Source of the DNA: Candidatus Muiribacterium halophilum
Lineage (GTDB): Bacteria > Muiribacteriota > Muiribacteriia > Muiribacteriales > Muiribacteriaceae
Reading direction: 5' to 3'
Length of the DNA: 64,000 nucleotides
Assembly (NCBI GenBank): GCA_023228995.1
Contig: JALOAD010000002.1
Span: forward strand, 106,712 to 170,711
Part shown: positions 56,177 to 64,000 of the stretch, one piece after another
Layout: each line of letters opens with the position of its first letter
How positions within the stretch are numbered: position 1 is the first letter of the stretch
Position numbers and translations under genes: made by a program
Notes under the pieces: generated by a model
Told to the model about the DNA's origin: nothing
The model's database searches: none
The model's input: the letters and a program-made list of their open reading frames with translations, nothing else

Positions 56177-56587
56177 TTATTTATATATACTGATTTTTTC
56201 TATTTCTTCAGTATCAGTTCCATAATCTATATCCTGACTATTTATATTATCTGTATTCCAGCTTCCATGTATAGAACAAGTTACATTACCATTAATTATA
56301 GAATAAAATCCACCTTCTGAACATATTGGAAATGTATTTTTATTAAGATATTTTGAAATACTATCCTTATACATGCCAAGATACTGAACTTCTCCAGGAA
56401 TTATAGGAAGTTCTCCAGACATTCTATGATTTTCAATAGCAATATCCAAAGTACTCATATTTTGAATACAAATTGTTTTTTGAGAATTTTTTTTTGCTTT
56501 TATATAATGCTGACTTGAAATTGTTACTACAATAGCAATTATAACCAAAACTATTGAAATTTCGATAAATGAAAAAGCTTTTTTCAT
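56177..56587 (-). CDS. Type IV prepilin-like protein
   Basis: A 136-residue protein with a type III (prepilin) signal: MKKA|FSFIEISIVLVIIAIVV, where cleavage after Ala leaves Phe1 and the invariant Glu5. The mature domain has four Cys residues and a short C-terminal globular part, as in minor pilins and pseudopilins. No pilus assembly genes are nearby, so it is probably exported by machinery encoded elsewhere. It overlaps the FUN14 gene by four bases (ATGA) and is the last gene of the ArsR-FUN14-prepilin operon. Confidence 0.9.
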   Translation of the reverse strand: MKKAFSFIEISIVLVIIAIVVTISSQHYIKAKKNSQKTICIQNMSTLDIAIENHRMSGELPIIPGEVQYLGMYKDSISKYLNKNTFPICSEGGFYSIINGNVTCSIHGSWNTDNINSQDIDYGTDTEEIEKISIYK

Positions 56588-57039
56588 CTCTTTTTAAAAC
56601 CCATAAAAAGCCCAATAAGAAAAGAACTTCCAAATGGAAGATTAGTAGTAAGTATATTAAGCAAGTTTTTTGTAATTTTTGACATACCAGAACTTGTAAA
56701 TATATCAGTACTTTGTGATATAGCATTCCAGTCAACGCTTATCCAACCATTAAATGCAAACAATTGAATTGATATAAAAATAACTCCCAATATAACAGCA
56801 AAAATTCTAGCTATTTTTTTTAAAGCAAAACCAGTTACAAACCCACATAATCCACCAAAACCAAGCATTGTGATTAGTTTGGCAATAAAAGAATTAGATA
56901 TAGCACTTTCAATCTCAGCTGTATCAATTTTTTGTGTTGTATCAAACTTTATATCTGAATCTGGTATTTCTATATTTTTTGCATTGATAATTAAAACAAA
57001 GCTAGTTAATAAAATTAATAAAATAATAAACTTTTTCAT
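56584..57039 (-). CDS. FUN14-family membrane protein
   Basis: A 151-residue protein with a cleavable or anchoring N-terminal segment (FIILLILLTSFVLIINA) and three further hydrophobic stretches. The FUN14 core is recognisable as KLITMLGFGGLCGFVTGFALKKIARIFAVILGVIFISIQLFAFNGWISVDWNAI. FUN14 proteins in eukaryotes act in mitophagy; the bacterial role is unknown. The ArsR gene lies nine bases upstream and its stop overlaps the prepilin ATG. Confidence 0.85.
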   Translation of the reverse strand: MKKFIILLILLTSFVLIINAKNIEIPDSDIKFDTTQKIDTAEIESAISNSFIAKLITMLGFGGLCGFVTGFALKKIARIFAVILGVIFISIQLFAFNGWISVDWNAISQSTDIFTSSGMSKITKNLLNILTTNLPFGSSFLIGLFMGFKKR

Positions 57040-57048
57040 ATTATCCCC

Positions 57049-57321
57049 TTATTTTGAAGATAATATTTTTAAGCTTTTTAAAATATTATCAACAGAATCC
57101 ATATCTGTAAGAAAATAACATCTAAGTTTACCTTTTTCTTGATAATCAATAATTCCAGCATTTTTTAAAATACTAAGATGTTGAGACACATTTGCCTGTT
57201 TTTTTTGAAGAATCTCCTCTATTTTAGAAACACAAGTTGGTTCACCTTTTAATAATTCTTGTAGTATGCTCAATCTAGTAGGATGGGCAAGAGCTTTTGC
57301 AGTTTCAGCGATTTTTCTCAT
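57049..57321 (-). CDS. ArsR/SmtB-family transcriptional regulator
   Basis: A 90-residue winged-helix regulator: AKALAHPTRLSILQELLKG, then the recognition helix QANVSQHLSILKNAGIIDYQEKG. The classical ELCVCDL metal site is only partly kept: TCVSKIEE leaves one Cys, so metal sensing is doubtful. It is the first gene of the operon with FUN14 and prepilin genes and probably regulates them. The D repeat lies about 80 bases upstream and supplies a -10 box. Confidence 0.9.
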   Translation of the reverse strand: MRKIAETAKALAHPTRLSILQELLKGEPTCVSKIEEILQKKQANVSQHLSILKNAGIIDYQEKGKLRCYFLTDMDSVDNILKSLKILSSK

Positions 57322-57401
57322 TTTTCCCCCGAAATTTCATATTCGAATATTGAATGAATTATAAATTAAAACAATTCAATAATCAACACATATTTTTCCT
57401 A

Positions 57402-57446
57402 ATTGAATACTCTGAATAATTATACTAAATTTTTGATTGTTTTATG
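57402..57446 (-). promoter_or_regulatory. Promoter-bearing repeat D, copy 1
   Basis: Minus strand: CAATCAAAAATTTAG, TATAAT (57424-57419), TATTCAGAGTATTCAATT. It reads towards the ArsR-FUN14-prepilin operon; expected start near 57412. Confidence 0.65.
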
Positions 57447-57492
57447 AAAAAATTTTTGATTTTTATAAAAGATAAAAAAATATGTCTGTCAG

Positions 57493-57817
57493 CAATTACG
57501 AGAACTCGTTAGAAGTTTTTCAATTAATGGATTCAATATTTTAAATAATTATACAATTCAAAACAATTGATATCTTGGTAACAGTTGAAAATTTACATAG
57601 TATAAATTTTCTCCTTACATGTTCAGCTTTAAATTATCTCCATGTAATTTCCTTAAGATTTTCTAATGTATGTTAGTTATTTATAATTTTATTCTTTTTA
57701 ACTTTGAATTTCTTTTTTGTATACTTATTGAAAATCTTAAGACAGCTTCCATAATTACGCTCGATATCAATTTTTTGAATCTATATGTAAAATCTAATTC
57801 AAAAAAAAATCAAAAAC
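57493..57817 (+). repeat. Dispersed 325-bp repeat block A, copy 2
   Basis: About 99% identical to 6258-6583 and followed, as there, by the B lead-in (AATCAAAAACAGATCCCGG). No coding potential. The region 57322-58079 (758 bases) holds only D, A, B, B and C repeats and short hairpins (for example GTGACATGTCAC and GTCACTTTGTGAC around 57937-57951). Confidence 0.88.
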
Positions 57818-57878
57818 AGATCCCGGCTCAGAATAGTACCGGGATGACAAAAATTCAGAAGCATACCGGGATGACAGA
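57817..57878 (+). repeat. B repeat, two units
   Basis: AGATCCCGGCTC lead-in, then AGAATAGTACCGGGATGACA and AGAAGCATACCGGGATGACA units joined by AAAATTC. Confidence 0.88.
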
Positions 57879-57961
57879 TTTTTAATGTCCAATGTCGAAT
57901 TAAAAGAAAAAACTGTGAAGCTGTAACAGATAAAGCGTGACATGTCACTTTGTGACATTAG

Positions 57962-58062
57962 TAACAAAAACAAAGTCATGCCGGAATGACATTTTTTTAT
58001 ATGAAATTTCCTTTGGCATGAAATTATATTGATTTTTATTTATTTAATCAGAGGACTTAATT
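57962..58062 (+). repeat. Degenerate B unit with long tail C
   Basis: AGTCATGCCGGAATGACA followed by the C tail (TTTTTTTATATGAAATTT ... ATATTGATTTTTA ... AATCAGAGGACTTAATT), matching 6190-6258. It ends 18 bases before the cysK stop. Confidence 0.78.
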
Positions 58063-58079
58063 CAAAATTCACATTATAA

Positions 58080-58988
58080 CTAAGCTAATCCTAAACTAAT
58101 ATATTTATCTCCAGAATCAGGAAGTATTACAACTATATTAGCATTTGAATTATATTTTTTACTTAATTTGATTCCTGCACACAAAGCAGCACCAGAAGAA
58201 ATACCAGCAAATATACCTTCTTTTAATGCAAGAAGTCGCATATATTCAAAAGCTTCATCATTTTTAACTTTTATAATTTCATCAATAATTTTAACATTAA
58301 GATTATCAGGAATAAAACCAGCACCAATTCCCTGTATTTTATGAGGACCAGGTTTTTCGCCAGAAATAACAGCAGAATCAAAAGGTTCAACCCCGATTAT
58401 CTTGATATTAGGATTCTTTTCCTTTAAAAACTTACCACAACCGGATATTGTACCACCTGTACCAATACCACAAATTAAAAAATCAATTTTACCATTCATC
58501 TGTTCCCATATTTCAGGACCAGTTGATTTATAATGAGCATTAGGATTATGTTTATTTGAAAACTGACATGGCATAAAAGAATTTTTGTTTTTACTAATTA
58601 TATTTTCAGCTTCAGAAATAGCACCTTTCATACCCAAATTTCCCGGAGTAAGAATTATTTCAGCACCTAAAAACTGTAAAATGCTTTTTCTTTCAACACT
58701 CATTGTATCAGGCATTGTAAGAATAAGATTAAGACTTTTCTGAGCACATATCATAGCAAGCCCAATTCCAGTATTACCAGAAGTAGGTTCAACAATAAGA
58801 GTATTATCAGTAATCTTTCCTTCTAATATTGCATTTTCAATCATTTCAACAGCAATTCTGTCTTTTATACTCGAACAAGGATTAAAACTCTCAAGTTTTA
58901 CAAATAAATTGCAATTCCCAGAATTAATATTGTTAATTTTTACAATTGGAGTATTTCCCACAGTAAGACTAATGTTTTCAAATATCAT
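58080..58988 (-). CDS. cysK: Cysteine synthase (O-acetylserine sulfhydrylase)
   Basis: A 302-residue PLP enzyme that makes cysteine from O-acetylserine and sulfide. The PLP lysine lies in CSSIKDRIAVEMIENA and the substrate loop is PTSGNTGIGLAM. GIGTGGTISGCGKFL is the phosphate-binding glycine loop, and IQGIGAGFIP the late family block. An SD (GGGG) precedes the ATG, which follows the cysE stop directly. Together with cysE it completes the serine-to-cysteine pathway. Confidence 0.96.
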   Translation of the reverse strand: MIFENISLTVGNTPIVKINNINSGNCNLFVKLESFNPCSSIKDRIAVEMIENAILEGKITDNTLIVEPTSGNTGIGLAMICAQKSLNLILTMPDTMSVERKSILQFLGAEIILTPGNLGMKGAISEAENIISKNKNSFMPCQFSNKHNPNAHYKSTGPEIWEQMNGKIDFLICGIGTGGTISGCGKFLKEKNPNIKIIGVEPFDSAVISGEKPGPHKIQGIGAGFIPDNLNVKIIDEIIKVKNDEAFEYMRLLALKEGIFAGISSGAALCAGIKLSKKYNSNANIVVILPDSGDKYISLGLA

Positions 58989-58989
58989 T

Positions 58990-59940
58990 TTATTTACCCC
59001 GTTGTTTTTTTATGTTTTCTGAATGAGAAGAAAACACAAGAGTATTTGGTGAAACAGATTCAGTTATCCATACATTACCGCCTATTACTGAGTTTTTACC
59101 AATAATTGTATCTCCACCAAGTATTGTAGCATTTGAATAAACAATAACATTATCCTCAAGAACAGGATGTCTTCGTGGAATTTCTTTAGAATTTGTAATA
59201 TCTTTTTTTCTAATACTCAAAGCTCCAAGAGTTACTCCCTGATAAATTCTAACATTTTTACCTATAACTGTAGTTTCTCCAATAACAACACCAGTTCCAT
59301 GATCAATAAAAAAACTATCTTTTATATCAGCACCTGGATGAATGTCAATTCCTGTAACACTATGGGCATATTCAGTCATTATTCTTGGAATAAGAGGAAT
59401 TTTTTGTTTATGAAGTTGATTTGCAACTCTATAAACCATTATTGCAAAAAAACCAGGATAAGAAAAAATAACTTCATCAGAACTTTTAGCAGCTGGATCT
59501 CCATCCAAGGCAGCTTTTACATCTTTTGCAAGAAATTCCCTTATTTTTGGAATGTTTTCAAGAAATACAATAGTTTCTTCAAAACCTCTTTTAGAACAGT
59601 TTGTACATTTTTTATTATTTTTAAGGCATTCATGCCTTATAGAACGAGTTATTTGAGTTGAAAGCATTCTAAAAAGACCATTAACTTCATCTCCAATATG
59701 ATAAATAAGACTTGAATCTGTAATTTCTTGATTACCAAAATATCCAGGAAAAAGAATATCTTTAATCAATTCAATAATATCAATTATATTTTCTTTAGAA
59801 GGAATTGCAGCATTATTAACATTGTCAAAACACTGATTCTGTGAACAGCTTCCAGCAATATTTTTTATAATATCTGGAAGTTTTGCAATATATTCTTCTT
59901 TATCTGATATTGCTTTAATGCATTTATTTCTATTATTCAT
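58990..59940 (-). CDS. cysE: Serine acetyltransferase
   Basis: A 316-residue left-handed beta-helix acetyltransferase making O-acetylserine from serine and acetyl-CoA. Motif region: GIDIHPGADIKDSFFIDHGTGVVIGETTVIG, NVRIYQGVTLGALSI, then hexapeptide repeats ending in DNVIVYSNATILGGDTIIGKNSVIGGNVWITESV. It belongs to the longer type (about 310 residues) with an extended helical N-terminus. The start overlaps the upstream stop by four bases (ATGA). Activity is probably feedback-inhibited by cysteine. Confidence 0.95.
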   Translation of the reverse strand: MNNRNKCIKAISDKEEYIAKLPDIIKNIAGSCSQNQCFDNVNNAAIPSKENIIDIIELIKDILFPGYFGNQEITDSSLIYHIGDEVNGLFRMLSTQITRSIRHECLKNNKKCTNCSKRGFEETIVFLENIPKIREFLAKDVKAALDGDPAAKSSDEVIFSYPGFFAIMVYRVANQLHKQKIPLIPRIMTEYAHSVTGIDIHPGADIKDSFFIDHGTGVVIGETTVIGKNVRIYQGVTLGALSIRKKDITNSKEIPRRHPVLEDNVIVYSNATILGGDTIIGKNSVIGGNVWITESVSPNTLVFSSHSENIKKQRGK

Positions 59941-61163
59941 ACTTTTCCTTTTAACGCTATAATATTTTCAAAAATCGTAATAAAATCAAATACTTTACGA
60001 GTTATTGTATTTTTTATAACATAATTATTTTCAATAAGATGTTTTTCAATAGCATCAAGATGTAAAGCTCCCCATGGAACTATAATATGGTTGTATTCTT
60101 TGGAATATTTATCGATAGCATCAATGATTTTATCATTTCTCTTATCAATTATATCTTTTTTTATATAAAACATACCATTGTACTCTCTCATAACTTCATT
60201 TGAATAAACAAGATTCTGATTAACTTCAGCTCTACTTTTTGATTCTAAAACTTTAAGTATAGAATTAATAATTGTAATTGTTTTTTCATCAAATTCAGAT
60301 GTATCAATATCAACATTTTTAATATCAATCGAGTCTTTTTCAATTTTAAAATTTTCAGCCTGAGTATTTAGCCCAATTGATTTTGAAAGATTTTTATAAT
60401 CAGGCTTTATTTTGAGAAGATCATTTTTATCAGAAATACCTTCAGGAAGAAGAAGTTTTTTATTTCCAACAATGTTTTTGCTAAGTTTTTCATAGAATTC
60501 TTTATCACCAATATGAATCATACCAAGAAGAGAAATATCAGTATTATTTTTTGAGTAAATTTTTTCAACTGAATAAAAACTAGTTGAATCTGCCTTTAAA
60601 AAACCATTTGTAAGATTATTAACAAAAGAAGTAATATTAAGCATAAAATATGGTCCCGCAAAAACTGAGAAAATAACAATTAATGATAAAATTGAAACAA
60701 CTGGTCTTTTAAAATTAAAAACAGCTTTTTTGTTATAAATTATTTTATCATTATTAAGTTTTAAATAAAATGCAAAAAAAAGCTGAGTTAAAGTGAAAAG
60801 TACAAGAATAGCACCATACCATTTGGCATAATTAAGAATATTATAATAATCATAAGAAAATTTCTGTTCAAAATCAAGACCTCTTGTTGTATAAAAACTC
60901 AATGGAAAAATTACAATACCTTTAAATATAAAAATAATTAAAGGAGGAAGAAAAAATTTCAAAGGTAAAACAGAAGTAAAAATAAGAAAAACAGCAAGAA
61001 AAAATGAGTTTATAAATACAAGAGCATTAGCTGTTAATCTAATATCACTTAAAAAACTCTTTCCAGACATTATACCATTAAGATCATCACAAATAGCGAT
61101 AATTGAATATACAATAAGTATAATAATAAAAATTTTTGAAAACCTAACAATAAAATCATTCAT
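59937..61163 (-). CDS. TraB-like polytopic membrane protein
   Basis: A 408-residue protein with four or five N-terminal hydrophobic helices, then a soluble domain with TraB/GumN-like features: ISLLGMIHIGDKEFYEKL, KKLLLPEGISDKND and IIVPWGALHLDAIEKHL. In that family the conserved His/Glu residues suggest a peptidase-like fold, but activity is unproven. AAGGA precedes the ATG. Its stop overlaps cysE (ATGA), so it is translated with the cysteine genes; a functional link is unclear. Confidence 0.75.
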   Translation of the reverse strand: MNDFIVRFSKIFIIILIVYSIIAICDDLNGIMSGKSFLSDIRLTANALVFINSFFLAVFLIFTSVLPLKFFLPPLIIFIFKGIVIFPLSFYTTRGLDFEQKFSYDYYNILNYAKWYGAILVLFTLTQLFFAFYLKLNNDKIIYNKKAVFNFKRPVVSILSLIVIFSVFAGPYFMLNITSFVNNLTNGFLKADSTSFYSVEKIYSKNNTDISLLGMIHIGDKEFYEKLSKNIVGNKKLLLPEGISDKNDLLKIKPDYKNLSKSIGLNTQAENFKIEKDSIDIKNVDIDTSEFDEKTITIINSILKVLESKSRAEVNQNLVYSNEVMREYNGMFYIKKDIIDKRNDKIIDAIDKYSKEYNHIIVPWGALHLDAIEKHLIENNYVIKNTITRKVFDFITIFENIIALKGKV

Positions 61164-61179
61164 AAAAAGTCCTTTTTAA

Positions 61180-61791
61180 CTATTTTTTTATATAAATCCA
61201 TAATCCAGTATAATCATCAGGAGTAAAAGTGAAATTTTCAATCCCAGCTTTTTTCAATATAAGAACTAATTCTTCACGAGTAGGATAAGGAACAGAACCT
61301 TCTTTTCCATTATTTTTACCCAAAGCATTAGCTATATTAATTCTAGCCTGTTTTATCCTTGACTTTTGAACATTATTACCAAAACCACCACCAATTAATG
61401 CAATACCATCTTTTTTTAATGAATTAATTACATTTTTAAATCCAATAAGTTTATTATCCCAAAATCTATAAGAACCTCGGCTGAATATAAAATTAAAATG
61501 TTCTTTATATTGAGTTAATTCTTCGATTTTATAAGGAAAAAAAGAAATATCATTGTAATATGAATCTATAAATTCAATTATATCTTTTTCAGGAGAAATA
61601 CCAATTAACTCTGAGTATTTATAATTTTGTTTAAACATATTTGTAAGAATACCATAACCACAGCCAATATCAAGAAAATTACCATTTTTAGGGAAATTGT
61701 ATAATTCATCTAATTCCTCAAGCATATCAACCCATAATGGAGTAAAATTTTCAGAAAATACATTCATTTTATTTTCAATATAATTATCCAT
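61180..61791 (-). CDS. Class I SAM-dependent methyltransferase
   Basis: A 203-residue protein with a Rossmann-type methyltransferase core. Motif I is FLDIGCGYGILTNMF, followed by LIGISPEKDIIEF (motif II acidic region) and FNFIFSRGSYRFW (motif IV). GIALIGGGFGNNVQ is the post-motif strand. The substrate is unknown. It is the first gene of the operon with the TraB-like protein, cysE and cysK, 16 bases before the next gene. AAGGATAGG precedes the ATG, and a consensus promoter lies 85 bases upstream. Confidence 0.88.
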   Translation of the reverse strand: MDNYIENKMNVFSENFTPLWVDMLEELDELYNFPKNGNFLDIGCGYGILTNMFKQNYKYSELIGISPEKDIIEFIDSYYNDISFFPYKIEELTQYKEHFNFIFSRGSYRFWDNKLIGFKNVINSLKKDGIALIGGGFGNNVQKSRIKQARINIANALGKNNGKEGSVPYPTREELVLILKKAGIENFTFTPDDYTGLWIYIKK

Positions 61792-61875
61792 AACCTATCC
61801 TTTGCAACAAAATTTTACTTGAAAATTCAATAAAGATATTAATATTTTTTAATATAAAAATTAATCTTCTGATAA

Positions 61876-61904
61876 ATATTACAAATGAAATAATATAATG
61901 TCAA
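61876..61904 (-). promoter_or_regulatory. Predicted promoter of the methyltransferase-traB-cysE-cysK operon
   Basis: Minus strand TTGACA (61904-61899), 17 bases, TAATAT (61881-61876). It lies at the downstream edge of repeat D copy 2, whose own -10 has decayed to TGTATT. Confidence 0.7.
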
Positions 61905-61960
61905 TTGAATATTCTGAATAAATACACTAAATTTTTGATTATTTTGTGAAAAGTTTTTTG
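61905..61960 (-). repeat. Repeat D, copy 2 (decayed -10)
   Basis: Minus strand CTTTTCACAAAATAATC, AAAAATTTAG, TGTATT, TATTCAGAATATTCAATT. The rest of 61792-62084 shows nothing further. Confidence 0.65.
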
Positions 61961-62084
61961 CTTTTTGTTTTTTAAACAAGAAGATTTTGATTATATAAGT
62001 AAATCAAAGAAAAATCTGTTTTTGAAGCTTTTTACTAAAAAGAAAATTGATAATATATTGCTTTTTATTTATTTATTTGAAAAA

Positions 62085-62462
62085 CTAAATTTGTTGTATT
62101 GTTTCAAGAAATTTAACTCTTTCAATTGGTTTTGAAATATAAAGGTCAAAACCTTTTTCTTGCATTGAATCAATATTACTATCCCATGAATAAGCAGTAA
62201 CTGCAATTATTGTTGATTTTGGTAAATTGTTAAGTTTTTCCCACTCTCTAATCTTTTTGGCAACTTCATAACCATCCATTTCAGGCATGTGTATATCAAG
62301 AAGAACAAGGTTAAATGAATTTTCTTTAAATAATTCAAGACCTTTTTTCCCACAATCTGCTTCAACAACATCAAGATTAATTTTTTTAAGAAAACTTCTT
62401 ATTAGAAATCTGTTATCTGCTACATCATCAATTAATAAAATTGATATACTATTATTCTTCAT
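62085..62462 (-). CDS. Single-domain response regulator
   Basis: A 125-residue stand-alone receiver (CheY-like). Acidic pocket IDDVADN, phospho-acceptor Asp in LVLLDIHMPEMDG, switch Thr in AVTAYSW, and Lys in YISKPIE. The DIHMPEMDGYEVAKKIREW style is typical of receivers working with hybrid kinases. No output domain; it may act in a phosphorelay with the hybrid kinase at 36.9 kb or another kinase, by inference. GGGG precedes the ATG and a strong promoter lies upstream. It diverges from the small gene at 62645. Confidence 0.92.
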   Translation of the reverse strand: MKNNSISILLIDDVADNRFLIRSFLKKINLDVVEADCGKKGLELFKENSFNLVLLDIHMPEMDGYEVAKKIREWEKLNNLPKSTIIAVTAYSWDSNIDSMQEKGFDLYISKPIERVKFLETIQQI

Positions 62463-62501
62463 ACTTCAACCCCTACAACACTTTTTATTATTTATAATTA
62501 T

Positions 62502-62530
62502 ATATTAATTAAATTCGCTAAGAATGTCAA
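62502..62530 (-). promoter_or_regulatory. Predicted promoter of the response regulator
   Basis: Minus strand TTGACA (62530-62525), 17 bases, TAATAT (62507-62502). Confidence 0.65.
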
Positions 62531-62549
62531 TAAAAACTTATATGAATAA

Positions 62550-62574
62550 TAAAAAATTTGTTTTTTGCCGATAA
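62550..62574 (+). promoter_or_regulatory. Possible sigma-28-type promoter of the 93-residue gene
   Basis: GCCGATAA at 62567-62574 is an exact match to the flagellar sigma-28 -10 box. A TAAA at 62550 is 13 bases upstream, two short of the usual 15. The gene at 62645 follows. Confidence 0.35.
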
Positions 62575-62644
62575 ATTTATAAGGACCTAAATTATACAAA
62601 TAAAAAATAAAAAAAAGGTTCAAATAACCAAACGAGAGGGAATT

Positions 62645-62926
62645 ATGAATAATTTTTCAATTGATTCTATTACAACACAAAATTTCAATGAATTATCTGA
62701 GACTTCTCTTCAAAAAAGAGCAACTTATATGAAAAACCAAGAAAGACTTAATATTCTTTCTAGAAAAGTCCGTACTTTAAAAACAATTTCTAATAATAAA
62801 AATAATAATTCAGATGGAATTATTGATCAAGAAATAAAAAGACAACAGAATGCTATGGAAAAGCTTGTAAAAGATTTTAGAATAGAAGCTTCAAAAAATA
62901 GCAGTTCTATTAATATTCTTGCTTAA
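62645..62926 (+). CDS. Small helical protein, unknown function
   Basis: A 93-residue, charged, helical protein (MNNFSIDSITTQNFNEL ... RLNILSRKVRTLKTISNNK), without signal peptide, membrane helix or known motif. A strong SD (GAGAGGGA) precedes the ATG. The exact sigma-28 -10 match upstream raises a link to motility, as does the FlhF-like gene at 12.2 kb, but I see no flagellar family match. Its last 36 bases overlap tail-to-tail with the aminotransferase gene on the other strand. Confidence 0.65.
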   Translation: MNNFSIDSITTQNFNELSETSLQKRATYMKNQERLNILSRKVRTLKTISNNKNNNSDGIIDQEIKRQQNAMEKLVKDFRIEASKNSSSINILA

Positions 62927-63649
62927 AAGTATATTAATGTTTTTTATATTTGAATAGTCTAAATATGTAAAATTTAAATTATTAAATACTATTTTATTAA
63001 TATTAACGATTCTCTTTAGTGAATTTAATATAAAACAAGAGTCAAAATATCCAATAGTATTAACTGGAATAGAAGTGATTTTTAATTTTATTTTTTGATA
63101 ATCAACTATATTGATTATTTTTTGTCTTGTTATTCCATTAAATAATCCCTGTTTTATTGAAGGTGTATATAAAACATTGTTTTTTGCAAAGAAAATATTT
63201 GAAGTAAGACATTCTGAAATATTATTTTTATCATTTAACAAAATTAAATCCTGAAAATTGTCAATTTGAGAGTTATCAACTATAAAACTATTAAAAATAT
63301 CATTATATTTGTCAAAAATTTTTCTATAATCACTATCTTTATAATATATATCACCATATTTTCTTATTTTATCATTTAATACAATAAGATTTTTTGATTT
63401 GTTAATAATATAGGGAGCTAATTTAAATTCAATAGTATTATCTTTATATAAAATAATATTAAACTTATAAACTCTGTTTTTTTCATATAATTCATTTTTT
63501 AAAAAATCAAGGGAATTAGTGAATAAATCTTTTATATCATAAGAAATGCCAAATTTATAAAAAGCGGATTTTAATAATCTATTTAAATGAATTTCAAAAT
63601 CCTCAATTATAGAATTTTCAATTCTAATACTTTCAAATACATAATTCAT
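62891..63649 (-). CDS. Class IV aminotransferase family protein (PabC/IlvE-like)
   Basis: A 252-residue PLP fold type IV protein, the family of aminodeoxychorismate lyase, branched-chain and D-amino-acid aminotransferases. The N-terminus (VFESIRIENSIIEDFEIHLNRLLKSA) carries the conserved early His/Arg. The PLP lysine is probably in IYYKDSDYRK. DLILLNDKNNISECLTSNIFFAKNN matches the family's E-x3-SNIF block. GITRQKII corresponds to the GITR loop. Size and lack of fusion suit PabC-like lyase, but the family is hard to subdivide. AGAGGA precedes the ATG, and repeat D supplies the promoter. Confidence 0.88.
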   Translation of the reverse strand: MNYVFESIRIENSIIEDFEIHLNRLLKSAFYKFGISYDIKDLFTNSLDFLKNELYEKNRVYKFNIILYKDNTIEFKLAPYIINKSKNLIVLNDKIRKYGDIYYKDSDYRKIFDKYNDIFNSFIVDNSQIDNFQDLILLNDKNNISECLTSNIFFAKNNVLYTPSIKQGLFNGITRQKIINIVDYQKIKLKITSIPVNTIGYFDSCFILNSLKRIVNINKIVFNNLNFTYLDYSNIKNINILLSKNINRTAIF

Positions 63650-63651
63650 AA

Positions 63652-63706
63652 TTGAATCCTCTAAATAATTATACTAAATTTTTGATTATTTTGTGAAAAG
63701 TTTTTT
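63652..63706 (-). promoter_or_regulatory. Promoter-bearing repeat D, copy 3
   Basis: Minus strand CTTTTCACAAAATAATC, AAAAATTTAG, TATAAT (63673-63668), TATTTAGAGGATTCAATT, then ATG. In this copy the AGAGGA inside the repeat also serves as the SD of the aminotransferase gene. Confidence 0.68.
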
Positions 63707-63850
63707 TATTATTATTTTTTGAATTTTTTTTTTTTTTATATATTACATACTTTTGGATATTACCATTCCATTTTTGTCCTTTTTAGGCATAATTCACCTG
63801 CATATTATACATTCTTTTAAAATTATAGCTCATTACAACTGGTCTGACAG

Positions 63851-64000
63851 CAATTCCGAGAACTTGATAGAAGTTTTTCTAATTAATGGATTCAATATTT
63901 TAAATAATTATACAATTCAAAACAATTGATATCTTGGTAACAGTTGAAAATTTACATAGTATAAATTTTCTCCTTACATGTTCAGCTTTAAATTACCTCC
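63851..64000 (+). repeat. Dispersed repeat block A, copy 3 (cut by the window end)
   Basis: Matches 6258-6407 and 57493-57642 closely. Upstream, 63710-63840 is AT-rich with a long T tract (about 63721-63739) and no gene. Confidence 0.85.

Overview
The window is 64 kb of very AT-rich DNA from a two-membrane (diderm) bacterium. The outer membrane is supported by a KDO/lipid A/LPS-transport cluster (kdsC, lpxL, lptC, lptA), by beta-barrel proteins ending in aromatic residues (one with an SLH domain), and by a PelB-type outer-membrane porin. Thymidylate is made by ThyX. One tRNA (Lys, TTT) is present. I cannot name the organism from sequence alone; low GC, SLH-anchored porins and a Pel locus without pelC fit a poorly sampled phylum better than a proteobacterium.

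Layout. 0.2-4.2 kb: dapF, an S9 peptidase, YccF and a tiny secreted protein. 4.2-5.1 kb: a gene-free stretch with a 165-bp tandem duplication and DnaA-box matches. 5.1-8.4 kb: an HDOD protein, a large block of dispersed repeats, DUF445 and thyX. 8.6-13.3 kb: an ion transporter, a barrel protein, a small secreted protein and an FlhF-like GTPase. 20.8-13.4 kb (minus): a surface operon (BMP-type binding protein, a secreted unknown, FecR-domain protein, a lipoprotein and an SLH porin). 23.6-20.8 kb: a DUF318 permease coupled to a radical SAM protein.

39.7-24.1 kb (minus) is the centrepiece: a hybrid sensor kinase and STAS protein, then a class III adenylate cyclase fused to a membrane anchor, then pelA-pelB-pelD-pelE-pelF-pelG. 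It encodes synthesis and export of the cationic polysaccharide Pel. PelD lacks the Arg of its c-di-GMP-binding RxxD site, pelF is split at a T9 homopolymer, and pelC is not seen. Together these suggest a Pel system wired to something other than canonical c-di-GMP control.

40.2-45.6 kb: a TlpA-like thiol protein, a conserved membrane protein, a YgeW-type carbamoyltransferase, an M30-like protein without its active site, and a zinc ribbon. 45.7-56.0 kb (minus): kdsC-lpxL-lptC-lptA, a clostripain-family protease and a 1954-residue alpha-2-macroglobulin. 56.2-57.3 kb: ArsR, FUN14 and a prepilin. 58.1-61.8 kb: a methyltransferase, a TraB-like membrane protein, cysE and cysK. 62.1-63.6 kb: a response regulator, a small protein and a class IV aminotransferase.

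Dispersed repeats run through the intergenic space: a ~325-bp block (A) in at least three copies, a 27-bp palindromic unit (B) alone or in arrays, a tail (C), and a short promoter-bearing repeat (D) in front of four genes. Several genes have a -10 box only 6-9 bases before the ATG and no Shine-Dalgarno sequence, suggesting leaderless mRNAs alongside normal SD-led genes.
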